NCBI GenBank assembly: GCA_031551875.1
Contig: JAVBNA010000021.1
Location: forward strand, 1 to 26,147
Length of the DNA stretch: 26,147 nt
DNA from: JAVBNA01 sp031551875
Lineage (GTDB): Bacteria > Bacillota > Clostridia > Oscillospirales > Acutalibacteraceae
Direction of reading: 5' to 3'
Both the position numbers and the translations under genes were made by a program. The notes beneath the pieces were generated by a model that was not told the DNA's origin, made no database searches, and worked only from the letters and a program-made list of their open reading frames with translations. Positions 1-6,701 of the stretch are shown here, one piece after another (the stretch's first letter is position 1; every line of letters begins with the position of its first letter).

Positions 1-176
1 GGCGGCAGATCGCGCCAAGGAGCGCCTGTTCTCACAATCCAAAGGCAAGCATTCACGAAAACCCGATTGTCATTTGCGTTGGATCCGCCCCAGTTCCCAA
101 GTCTTTCTTTTATTATCGGCTCTATTTTCTGCCACTGTGCGCCGCTTAAATCATGTCGGTTTTGTAAGTTCTTCAT
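1..176 (-). CDS. IS5-type transposase, N-terminal fragment cut by window edge
   Basis: Reading the minus strand from the ATG at 176-174 gives about 58 residues that stay open to the window edge. They begin MKNLQNRHDLSGAQWQKIEP and continue through NDNRVFVNACLWIVRTGAPW and RDLP. This is the DUF4096-like N-terminal domain typical of IS5-family (IS1031/IS427-like) transposases, which carry out DDE cut-and-paste transposition; the catalytic part lies outside the window. A purine-rich ribosome site (AAGGGGG) sits just upstream of the ATG, and a TATAAT-like box lies farther up at about 202-207. The family is recognised from the residue pattern only. Whether the full gene is intact cannot be seen. 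Alternative starts are unlikely because no other Met lies upstream in frame with a ribosome site. Confidence 0.85.
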   Translation of the reverse strand, partial: MKNLQNRHDLSGAQWQKIEPIIKERLGNWGGSNANDNRVFVNACLWIVRTGAPWRDLP

Positions 177-230
177 ACGCAACCCCCTTCGTTGCGTCCA
201 TTATATCACTTCTTGTTTTACTTGCCTATC

Positions 231-244
231 TTGTGTAGACACAA
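231..244. repeat. Short palindrome upstream of the IS5-type gene
   Basis: TTGTGT-AG-ACACAA is a perfect 6-bp inverted repeat. It lies about 55 bp upstream of the IS5-type transposase start, near where an IS end would be expected. It may be part of the terminal repeat or chance; the other end of the element is outside the window, so it cannot be compared. Confidence 0.3.
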
Positions 245-301
245 TCTAGGAGGGGCTTATTATATTCATTTAACTACGGGGGGAGCATACTTATATGAAA
301 C

Positions 302-331
302 AAAAGCGCTCACACACTCGTGAGCGCTTTT
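302..331 (-). terminator. Intrinsic terminator of tRNA-Val
   Basis: A perfect 12-bp stem (AAAAGCGCTCAC / GTGAGCGCTTTT) with a 6-base loop lies 5 bp past the tRNA-Val CCA end on the minus strand. The stem ends in a run of T in that direction. Its A-rich left arm could also make it work on the plus strand. Confidence 0.85.
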
Positions 332-336
332 ATTTT

Positions 337-412
337 TGGTGGACGATAACGGACTTGAACCGCTGACCCTCCGCACGTCAAGCGGATGCTCTACCAGCTG
401 AGCTAATCGTCC
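337..412 (-). tRNA. tRNA-Val (anticodon GAC)
   Basis: The 76-nt minus-strand gene has acceptor stem GGACGAT/ATCGTCC, a D arm with AGCTCAGCTGGTAGAGC, anticodon stem TCCGC/GCGGA around loop TTGACGT (anticodon GAC), T loop GGTTCAAGTCC, discriminator A and an encoded CCA. It decodes valine GUC/GUU codons. A consensus promoter lies upstream and a terminator immediately downstream, so it is a single-gene unit. Confidence 0.95.
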
Positions 413-430
413 ATAGCGGAACGCTCACTT

Positions 431-459
431 ATTATAGAGGAAAAGCGGGCACTTGTCAA
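431..459 (-). promoter_or_regulatory. Promoter of tRNA-Val
   Basis: On the minus strand, TTGACA (454-459) and TATAAT (431-436) are separated by exactly 17 bp. Both hexamers match the sigma-70/SigA consensus perfectly. The expected start of transcription is about 12 bp before the tRNA. Confidence 0.9.
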
Positions 460-509
460 TACTTTTCCTGCGCGGGCCAAACAAAAATAAAAATGCTCCA
501 TCTCCCCCC

Positions 510-538
510 TTGCAATCTCACCCGAAAGGATTTACAAT
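510..538 (+). promoter_or_regulatory. Promoter of the Crp/Fnr regulator
   Basis: TTGCAA (510-515), a 17-bp spacer, and TACAAT (533-538) form a good SigA-type promoter about 50 bp before the start codon. Confidence 0.55.
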
Positions 539-588
539 AAATATGTATAAATGTATCCTTGGATACGGGATTTTAGGAGATGATTTTG

Positions 589-1302
589 ATGAAGCTCGAA
601 ACCTGTCTGTCGAACGCGCTTCTTTTTGCGGGAACAACCGCGAAAGAGCGCGTCGGACTATTGCGTTGTCTGATGCTGGACTGCTGCACATACAAGAAAA
701 ATGAAACCATTGTGAACGCCGGAGACACACAGATTGCTTTGGCTGTCCTCGCACGCGGCACTGCCCACGCCTTCCTTCCCTCCTGGGACGGATCTCAAAA
801 GCTGTGGGGCGTGCTTATGCCGGGCGACTGCGTCGGCCTGGACGCCGCCTTTCCCGGCGCGCCGGACAGCGTGGCCTGGTTGCTCTCGGTCCGGGCAGCG
901 CGCGCGTGTCAGGTTGTCTATCTGGACATTGAAAGCCTTTTCTCCCCCTGTGCCGAACACTGCGCCGCACACGAGCGTTTGCGCGAGAACCTGTCCCAGG
1001 TCACGGCGCAGACCCTGCAGGCGGCCGCTCGGCGGATTGCACTGCTGACGGTCAAAAGTATGCGCGGCCGCATGGTGGGCTATTTCCTCGACCGGCTGCG
1101 CGAGGAGGGTGACGCGCAGACCCTGTCCCTGCCCTTCAACCGCAATCAAATGGCCGCCTATCTGGACGTCTCGCGCCCCTCTATGTCCCGCGAGCTCGCC
1201 CGCATGAAGCAGGAGGGCATCCTGGATTATTATCTGGACACGATCCAGATACTGGATCGGGAAAAGCTGTGCGCCTTATCCGATTTACGGGACGAGGCTT
1301 AG
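589..1302 (+). CDS. Crp/Fnr-family transcriptional regulator
   Basis: The 237-residue protein has a cyclic-nucleotide-binding-type beta-barrel domain (about residues 5-115), a dimerisation helix (about 125-165) and a C-terminal Crp-type winged helix-turn-helix (about 175-225). The HTH core is NRNQMAAYLDVSRPSMSREL, a close fit to the HTH_Crp pattern. Such proteins bind promoter DNA as dimers in response to a small molecule or redox state. Here the ligand cannot be told, and no Fe-S cysteine cluster is clear among the scattered cysteines. I place the start at the ATG at 589, nine bases after AGGAG (575-579); the ATG at 580 abuts that site and would leave no spacing. It has its own promoter. The phosphohexomutase gene begins 70 bp downstream with a separate promoter, so co-regulation is not implied. 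The target genes are unknown. Confidence 0.88.
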   Translation: MKLETCLSNALLFAGTTAKERVGLLRCLMLDCCTYKKNETIVNAGDTQIALAVLARGTAHAFLPSWDGSQKLWGVLMPGDCVGLDAAFPGAPDSVAWLLSVRAARACQVVYLDIESLFSPCAEHCAAHERLRENLSQVTAQTLQAAARRIALLTVKSMRGRMVGYFLDRLREEGDAQTLSLPFNRNQMAAYLDVSRPSMSRELARMKQEGILDYYLDTIQILDREKLCALSDLRDEA

Positions 1303-1310
1303 GTAACCGC

Positions 1311-1339
1311 TTGTTTTTCGCCCCCATTTGGGATATAAT
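1311..1339 (+). promoter_or_regulatory. Promoter of the phosphohexomutase gene
   Basis: TTGTTT (1311-1316), 17-bp spacer, TATAAT (1334-1339). The predicted transcript starts about 25 bp before the start codon. Confidence 0.7.
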
Positions 1340-1372
1340 GTATGGTATAAGAAGTGATCAAGGAGTGAGGAC

Positions 1373-2881
1373 ATGCCCGATGCATTTTGGAAACAGTTTA
1401 AAAGCGGAACCGACATCCGCGGCGTCGCCGTAGAGGGCGTGGAGGGCGAACCGCTCACGCTGACCGACGAGGTCGTGAAGCGGATTGGGGGCGGATTTGC
1501 CCGTTGGCTGTGCGACCGATGCGCTAAGCCTCCCGAGAGCATCACCGTTTCGGTCGGGCACGACCCGCGCATCTCCGCCCCGCGCTTGAACGCATGCGTA
1601 ACCGGAGCTTTATCGGAAGCGGGCTTTCAGGTGCTCGACTGCGGGTTGTCCTCAACCCCCGCCATGTTTATGGCCACCGTCGACGCGGGCTGTGACGGCG
1701 CAGTGCAGATCACCGCCAGCCACCACCCCTTCCACCGCAACGGCCTGAAATTTTTCACGCGGGCGGGCGGGCTCGAGGCCGAGGACATCACCGCTCTGCT
1801 TGATCACGCGCAAAGCGGACAGGCTCCCCGCAACCCCGGCGGGCAGGTGGTGCCCTATCCGTTCATGGAGCGGTACGCCGCGCTGCTGCGGGAGCAGATT
1901 TGCCGCGGCGTGAACGCCGACGACTATGACCACCCCCTCAAGGGGTTTGCCATCACCGTGGACGCAGGCAACGGCGCGGGCGGCTTCTACGCGCGCGACG
2001 TGCTGGCGCCTCTGGGCGCTGACGTTTCCTCCAGCCAGTTTCTGGAGCCTGACGGACATTTTCCCAATCATATCCCAAACCCGGAGGACAAGGAGGCCAT
2101 GCGTTCGATCTGCGCGGCCGTGCAGAGGGCGCACGCCGACCTGGGCGTCATTTTTGACACCGACGTCGACCGGGCGGGCTGTGTGGACAGCGCCGGCCGC
2201 GAGCTTGGCCGCAACCGCCTGATCGCGCTGGCGTCGGTCATCGCGCTCGAGCACTGCCCCGGCGGCGCGATCGTCACCGATTCGGTGACGTCGGCGGGAC
2301 TGAAGCCCTTCATTGAGGAACAGCTGCATGGTGTGCACCGCCGTTTTAAGCGCGGCTATAAAAACGTGATCAACGAGGCCGTCCGGATGAATGATGCGGG
2401 TATCCCCGCGCCGCTGGCCATTGAGACCAGCGGGCACGCCGCCTTCGCCGACAACTACTTCCTTGATGACGGCGCTTACCTCAGCACCCGCATCATCATA
2501 CTGATGGCACAGCTGAGGAAGGAGGGCAAAACCTTGGAGAGCCTGATTACGGCGCTCCAGGAGCCCGCGGAGGCGGTCGAGCTGCGTTTTACGATTCTGG
2601 CCCCCGACTTCGCCTCGTACGGCCAGCGCGTCATTGACGCGCTTTACGACTATGCCGCGTCGCAGGACGACTTCCATGTCGCCGATGACAACTGTGAGGG
2701 TATCAGGGTGTCCTTCGACGCCGACCACGGCGACGGCTGGTTTCTGCTGCGGCTGTCGGTGCACGACCCCATCCTCCCCCTTAACATCGAGAGCAACCGC
2801 CCCGGCGGCACCGGCCTCATCCGCAGCCGCCTGGCCGCCTTCTTCGAGCGCTTTTCGCTGCTCGATGCCTCTTCGCTGTAA
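1373..2881 (+). CDS. Phosphomannomutase/phosphoglucomutase family protein
   Basis: The 502-residue protein belongs to the alpha-D-phosphohexomutase superfamily, which shifts phosphate between C1 and C6 of hexoses to feed cell-wall and glycan sugar-nucleotide synthesis. Visible family elements, in order, are the N-terminal SGTDIRG loop (11-17), the phosphoserine loop TASHHP with S116, the metal-binding loop DTDVDR (D262, D264, D266) and the sugar-binding loop ETSGH (351-355). A C-terminal phosphate-contact loop, SNRPGGTG (474-481), differs from the usual RPSGTEP form. The second H in TASHHP replaces the more common N. Length is normal for the family. The start at 1373 follows AGGAG at 1361-1365 with 7-base spacing. 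Sugar specificity (mannose, glucose or glucosamine) cannot be assigned from sequence alone. No terminator is obvious after the gene. Confidence 0.88.
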   Translation: MPDAFWKQFKSGTDIRGVAVEGVEGEPLTLTDEVVKRIGGGFARWLCDRCAKPPESITVSVGHDPRISAPRLNACVTGALSEAGFQVLDCGLSSTPAMFMATVDAGCDGAVQITASHHPFHRNGLKFFTRAGGLEAEDITALLDHAQSGQAPRNPGGQVVPYPFMERYAALLREQICRGVNADDYDHPLKGFAITVDAGNGAGGFYARDVLAPLGADVSSSQFLEPDGHFPNHIPNPEDKEAMRSICAAVQRAHADLGVIFDTDVDRAGCVDSAGRELGRNRLIALASVIALEHCPGGAIVTDSVTSAGLKPFIEEQLHGVHRRFKRGYKNVINEAVRMNDAGIPAPLAIETSGHAAFADNYFLDDGAYLSTRIIILMAQLRKEGKTLESLITALQEPAEAVELRFTILAPDFASYGQRVIDALYDYAASQDDFHVADDNCEGIRVSFDADHGDGWFLLRLSVHDPILPLNIESNRPGGTGLIRSRLAAFFERFSLLDASSL

Positions 2882-2949
2882 CATCGGCCACGTCCCGTGA
2901 CCGATTTACACATATACACTTTTATACACTTCAAAAGGAGGAAAATCGT

Positions 2950-3489
2950 ATGGATTTAAAAGGAAGCAGAACCGAAGCCAATTTGCTGGCCGCGTTCGCC
3001 GGAGAGTCCCAAGCCCGCAACAAGTACACCTTCTACGCGAGCAAGGCGAAAAAAGAGGGCTATGAGCAGATCGCCGCTTTTTTCACCGAAACCGCAGGCA
3101 ATGAAAAGGAGCACGCTGAGCTCTGGTTTAAAGCGCTCCATGAAGGCGGTGTGCCCGCCACAACCGTAAACCTCGAGGATGCCGCCGCGGGCGAAAACTA
3201 TGAGTGGACCGAGATGTATAAGGAATTCGCCGATGTTGCCGACGAGGAGGGCTTCCACGCCATCGCTGCCCAGATGCGCGGCGTCGGCGCCATCGAGAAG
3301 CGCCACGAGGAACGCTATCGCAAGCTGCTCGCGAACATCCAGAACGAAGAGGTGTTCAAGCGCGGGGAGGACAAGGTCTGGATCTGCCGCAACTGCGGCC
3401 ATGTTCACTTTGGCATGGAAGCGCCGGAAAAATGCCCCGTGTGCGCACACCCGAAGGCTTATTTCGAGCTGCACGTCGAAAACTATTAA
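2950..3489 (+). CDS. rbr: Rubrerythrin
   Basis: The 179-residue protein is a two-domain rubrerythrin, a cytoplasmic non-heme iron peroxidase that reduces hydrogen peroxide and protects anaerobes from oxygen. Residues 1-135 form the ferritin-like four-helix domain. Diiron ligands are visible in GESQ (E19), the NEKEH motif (E52, H55) and the EKRHE motif (E116, H119). Residues 140-175 form a rubredoxin-type iron centre with C146-x2-C149 and C162-x2-C165. Both halves are complete. The start is fixed by AAAAGGAGG ending 8-9 bases before the ATG. The gene stands alone, followed by its own terminator. The upstream gap has AT-rich sequence but no clean promoter with correct spacing. Confidence 0.95.
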   Translation: MDLKGSRTEANLLAAFAGESQARNKYTFYASKAKKEGYEQIAAFFTETAGNEKEHAELWFKALHEGGVPATTVNLEDAAAGENYEWTEMYKEFADVADEEGFHAIAAQMRGVGAIEKRHEERYRKLLANIQNEEVFKRGEDKVWICRNCGHVHFGMEAPEKCPVCAHPKAYFELHVENY

Positions 3490-3503
3490 TCGTCCACCGT
3501 CGG

Positions 3504-3537
3504 GTACCGGCCTCGTATGTACGGGGTCGGTACTTTT
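3504..3537 (+). terminator. Terminator after rubrerythrin
   Basis: A 14-bp stem (arms 3504-3517 and 3520-3533, with two G-U pairs) is followed by TTTT. It lies 14 bp after the stop codon. Confidence 0.75.
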
Positions 3538-3589
3538 CCCCATATCTTGTGGGTAATTGCCGATTTGGCCGCGGCAAACCACAAGCGCG

Positions 3590-3649
3590 AAAAAAAAATG
3601 AAACTTTTTGAAAAAAAGGGTTGATTTCGGGAAATCCATGTGCTATAAT
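3590..3649 (+). promoter_or_regulatory. 5S rRNA promoter with A/T-rich upstream element
   Basis: TTGATT (3621-3626), a 17-bp spacer and TATAAT (3644-3649) sit behind A and T tracts at 3590-3618 that look like an UP element, as expected for a stable-RNA promoter. Confidence 0.75.
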
Positions 3650-3686
3650 AACACTCGTCCCTTGAGAGGGACAAACAAAAAGATAA

Positions 3687-3803
<117 letters not shown>

Positions 3804-3812
3804 CAAAAAAAG

Positions 3813-3842
3813 CAGCCGCCCAATAGGGCGGTTGTTTTTTTT
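3813..3842 (+). terminator. Terminator of 5S rRNA
   Basis: The stem CAGCCGCCC / GGGCGGTTG with loop AATA is followed by eight T residues. Confidence 0.9.
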
Positions 3843-3859
3843 GCGCGTTTTGCTCGGAT

Positions 3860-3903
3860 ACAAACGCGCGCTGTACCGGAAAACCGGCACAGCGCGCGTT
3901 TGT
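3860..3903. terminator. Large hairpin between 5S rRNA and the minus-strand surface gene
   Basis: Arms ACAAACGCGCGCTGT (3860-3874) and its complement (3889-3903) enclose a further CCGG-AAAA-CCGG stem. It lies 16 bp past the stop codon of the minus-strand gene, so it probably ends that transcript, although there is no long T run in that direction. Confidence 0.55.
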
Positions 3904-3919
3904 CTCGTTTTGCGGAAGC

Positions 3920-5635
3920 TTATTTGGTGATATAGCCCTTGGCTTCGGTAATGAGGTTGTTGCGGATGGTCGTAGAAATGTTGGGGTTATTGACCACGAT
4001 CACCTTGGAGGTCGCATCATAGTAAACCTGGAAGCCCAGCGCCTGTGCAATCGCACGCAGCGGAATGTAGGTTCTGCCGCCCTTCAGCGTGGCCGCCACC
4101 TGAAGCTCTTCTGTGCCAATCTTTTTGTCGTTTTCATAGATGGTCATGACCTTGCTGTTGAGCTTAAACTCAACCCTTTTGTTGCCATAGTACATGAGGA
4201 TCGGCGAAGAAGCGTTGACATACTTTACCGAGCCGCCCATCTGGGTTGCCACAAAGCGCAGGGGAACCATTGTCCTGGTGCTGGAAGTATAGGGCGCGGT
4301 GCCCTGATCATCGATGGTGGTCTGAATCGTATTGCGAATGGCTCTCGTGTAGCCGATGCGCAGCGAAACATAGCGATAAACCGTAATGGTGCCTGTGGTC
4401 GCAGATTTGTCGCCCGCCTTCGCGGTGATTGTCACCGTTCCGGAGCCCTTCGCCGTCACAACGCCCTTGTTGCTGACTGTCGCAACCGCTGTGTTGCTGC
4501 TGCTCCAGGTGACCGCCTGGGTGGAGTTCGAGGGGGTCAGCTTCGCGGTCAGCGTCGCCGTCTTGCCCATAATCATGCTCGAGGGCGCGCCGGTGATCAC
4601 AATCGCGGTGACTCCGGTCACGGTCACGGTGCAGGTGGCAGAGAAGCTGCCGTCCGCCGAGGTCACGGTGATGGTGGTCGTGCCGGGCGCTACCGCCGTA
4701 ATTTTGCCGTTGGCGTCAACGGTTGCCACAGCCGGGTTGGAGCTGTTCCATGTGAGCCCTGCGCCCTCGGTTGTGTTGGCGGGGTTAAACACCACGTTGA
4801 GCTGCTTGGCAGGATCGCCGATCTGCACGCTCACGGCGGGCTGATCAAAGCCAATGCCCTCGAGGGGAACGATCTTGACCAGCTTGTCCAGCGCATTCTT
4901 CATGGAGGCCGCAGCCGCGTCAATTTGGCTCTGGGTCAGTGTGGTGTCCGCACGGTTCAGCTCGGTCACCGCTTGCTTCGCGCTGTCATACGCGGCAAGC
5001 GAGGCCGGCGTGTAGAGCGAGCGGTTAATCGTATCAATGCTGTTCTTGTTGGCGTCATACGCCGTCCAGTCCTGCGCTTTGATCACGATGGAGCCCGCGG
5101 TTACCGTAGCGGGAATCTCTGTGAAATCCCCGTCTTTGACATCGTTTGTGACCAGCACATTGGACAGTCCTATGTCATAGGTGCCGCCCGTCGCCGCGAT
5201 GGACTGGAAGGTCAGCAGCGCAACGCATGTATTGTTCAGAACCGTTGTTTTTGTCGTGTAGGAAATCCGGGCACCAATCCAGCCGATGGGGTTGGGGGGA
5301 TTGGGGACATTGGGGTTTTTCTCTAGGAAGGCATGCCACTCCCACGGGTTGGCCATATCCGGATATGCGGGGTTCGGAGAGCCGAGGTCTTCCACTTTAA
5401 CCAGCTTAAGCGCAGTTTTGTCATAGGTGACGACGCCCTCAAAGCCGGACGAGCCAATCAGGGTTCCCGAAAAATTCATCTTGACAACGCATGTGCCTCC
5501 GGGCACCATGTTAACATTTTTCTCCAAAACGACCTGTGCGCTGCCATCCGCAGCGACACCGAGGGCTCCGCCCCCCCAAACGCCCAGCGCCAGTACAAGC
5601 GCCAACATGAGTGATAGCATCCTTTTCATTTTCAT
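3920..5635 (-). CDS. Secreted surface protein: cohesin-like, FIVAR, two Big2, CuAO-N1 domains
   Basis: The 571-residue exported protein starts with a signal peptide (about 1-29, KMKRML then a hydrophobic stretch). Residues 33-187 resemble a cohesin/carbohydrate-binding beta-sandwich (compare GFEGVVTYDKTALKL with cohesin YDxxxL segments). A FIVAR-type helical segment spans about 195-253. Two bacterial Ig-like Big2 domains follow (about 258-340 and 342-420; WNSSNPAVATVDANGKITAV and WSSSNTAVATVSNKGVVTAK). A copper-amine-oxidase-N1-type domain occupies about 425-550 (MVPLRFVATQMGG, TYIPLRAIAQALGF). Such domains occur on clostridial cell-surface proteins; no copper site is implied. There is no C-terminal anchor. 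The start follows AAGGAGG (5644-5650) with 8-base spacing. Only 47 bp separate it from the upstream cohesin gene, so they probably share a transcript. Its exact role is unknown; adhesion or scaffold binding is inferred. Confidence 0.82.
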   Translation of the reverse strand: MKMKRMLSLMLALVLALGVWGGGALGVAADGSAQVVLEKNVNMVPGGTCVVKMNFSGTLIGSSGFEGVVTYDKTALKLVKVEDLGSPNPAYPDMANPWEWHAFLEKNPNVPNPPNPIGWIGARISYTTKTTVLNNTCVALLTFQSIAATGGTYDIGLSNVLVTNDVKDGDFTEIPATVTAGSIVIKAQDWTAYDANKNSIDTINRSLYTPASLAAYDSAKQAVTELNRADTTLTQSQIDAAAASMKNALDKLVKIVPLEGIGFDQPAVSVQIGDPAKQLNVVFNPANTTEGAGLTWNSSNPAVATVDANGKITAVAPGTTTITVTSADGSFSATCTVTVTGVTAIVITGAPSSMIMGKTATLTAKLTPSNSTQAVTWSSSNTAVATVSNKGVVTAKGSGTVTITAKAGDKSATTGTITVYRYVSLRIGYTRAIRNTIQTTIDDQGTAPYTSSTRTMVPLRFVATQMGGSVKYVNASSPILMYYGNKRVEFKLNSKVMTIYENDKKIGTEELQVAATLKGGRTYIPLRAIAQALGFQVYYDATSKVIVVNNPNISTTIRNNLITEAKGYITK

Positions 5636-5682
5636 GGTTTTTTCCTCCTTTTCTTTTCCGGTCTTCGCCTTTTTCTAAAAAT

Positions 5683-6522
5683 TTAGTACCTTCTTCTTTT
5701 CCTGATCACGATCACGATCAGCACAATACCGGCGATCACAATCACGGAAATGATTAACAAAAAGATCAGTCCGTTGCCCTGAAACAGTGAGACCTTGCCG
5801 GTTTCGTTCCCCTCCGGGCTGCTGACGACCGCGCCGGGCTCGCCCGTGACGGACGCCGTCAGGGAAGCATCTGCTCCGGGTTCATCATCTCCGGAGGCGG
5901 CAGAAACTTCACTGTTTTGTCCGGATTCCTGCTGATTGTTGTCTTTGCTCGACGTCGGCTTGTTGGGCTTTTTGCTCGACGTATCGTCGTCCGTTACGGG
6001 CGGCTCTTCGCCTTGGGTAATTGGGGGATCGCTTTTCACCTTAACCTCGACGGTGCCGTCCGCCTTGACCGGGACATTTTTGAACGCTGCGTCGAGCACT
6101 TTTATCTGAGTCAGACGGAATTTATACGTTCCGTTTGCCTTACTTGTCGCTTTAAACGTAAATTTAAGCACCGCGCCGTTCACCGTTTTATCGGTGGGCG
6201 ACGCATTGACAAATGAGCCGCTGATAAACTTTCCGGTCGCCTGATCCTCCTGAAACATGGTCATGTTGCCCGATCCGGTAATCGCTTTTGTTGTTTCAAT
6301 TTTTTCCAGGGTCAGTGCATCCGTGTCATATTCCAGCTTGCCCTGGAATCCTGCAAAGGTTCCATTCATGATGAGCTCTGTGGTAACCGTCTGTCCGGCC
6401 TTGGCCGAGACTTCCTTCACGGACATCGTCACCTCGCCGGCCGCCGCCGCGGTGAATGCCATGCTCGAAACTACGGTCAGAAGAATCGCAACCGATAGTA
6501 AGCCTGTGAGTATTTTTTTCAT
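5683..6522 (-). CDS. Membrane-anchored cohesin-domain protein
   Basis: The 279-residue protein has a signal peptide (1-28, ending AFTAAAA), one cohesin-type domain (about 30-163; AGFQGKLEYDTDALTLEKIE is the signature strand pair), and a low-complexity Ser/Pro/Asp/Glu linker (165-248). A C-terminal transmembrane helix (251-273) is followed by the positive tail RKRRRY. This is the architecture of a short cell-surface anchoring scaffold: cohesin outside, anchored by the C terminus. Cohesins bind dockerins, and the gene just upstream ends in a dockerin, so it is the obvious partner to test. I choose the ATG at 6522 because GGAGG (6534-6538) lies 11 bases ahead; the ATGs at 6540 and 6531 overlap or crowd that site. 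Binding specificity is inference. Confidence 0.85.
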   Translation of the reverse strand: MKKILTGLLSVAILLTVVSSMAFTAAAAGEVTMSVKEVSAKAGQTVTTELIMNGTFAGFQGKLEYDTDALTLEKIETTKAITGSGNMTMFQEDQATGKFISGSFVNASPTDKTVNGAVLKFTFKATSKANGTYKFRLTQIKVLDAAFKNVPVKADGTVEVKVKSDPPITQGEEPPVTDDDTSSKKPNKPTSSKDNNQQESGQNSEVSAASGDDEPGADASLTASVTGEPGAVVSSPEGNETGKVSLFQGNGLIFLLIISVIVIAGIVLIVIVIRKRRRY

Positions 6523-6620
6523 TCTGAACATTGCCTCCATTTTCTAAAAAAATTCTAATTTAGCTTGCCACCCTTGTTGCTCTTTTCCCCAAACCGAAGT
6601 TGTTCTTTCCTCAAACTGAG

Positions 6621-6663
6621 CGCCTAATGCCCACCACCATAAAAATGGTGGCGGGCATCAGCG
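6621..6663. repeat. 14-bp stem-loop between GH2 and cohesin genes
   Basis: Arms 6627-6640 and 6645-6658 (one G-U pair) enclose AAAA, with an outer CGC/GCG pair. On the minus strand, where the genes run, no T run follows. T residues follow only on the plus strand. It may end or process the GH2 transcript, or protect its 3' end. Confidence 0.6.
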
Positions 6664-6701
6664 TTTTTAGCCGCAGTTATAGGATATACTAAAACGATCA
6701 A

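Noticed and set aside
296..370. Small frame starting ATGAAACAAAAGCGC behind a GGGGGGAG site
   Set aside because: It runs through the tRNA terminator and into tRNA-Val on the opposite strand; about 23 residues with no support.
1652..2884. A 410-codon minus-strand open frame
   Set aside because: It is antisense to the phosphohexomutase gene, with no start signals or recognisable domains.
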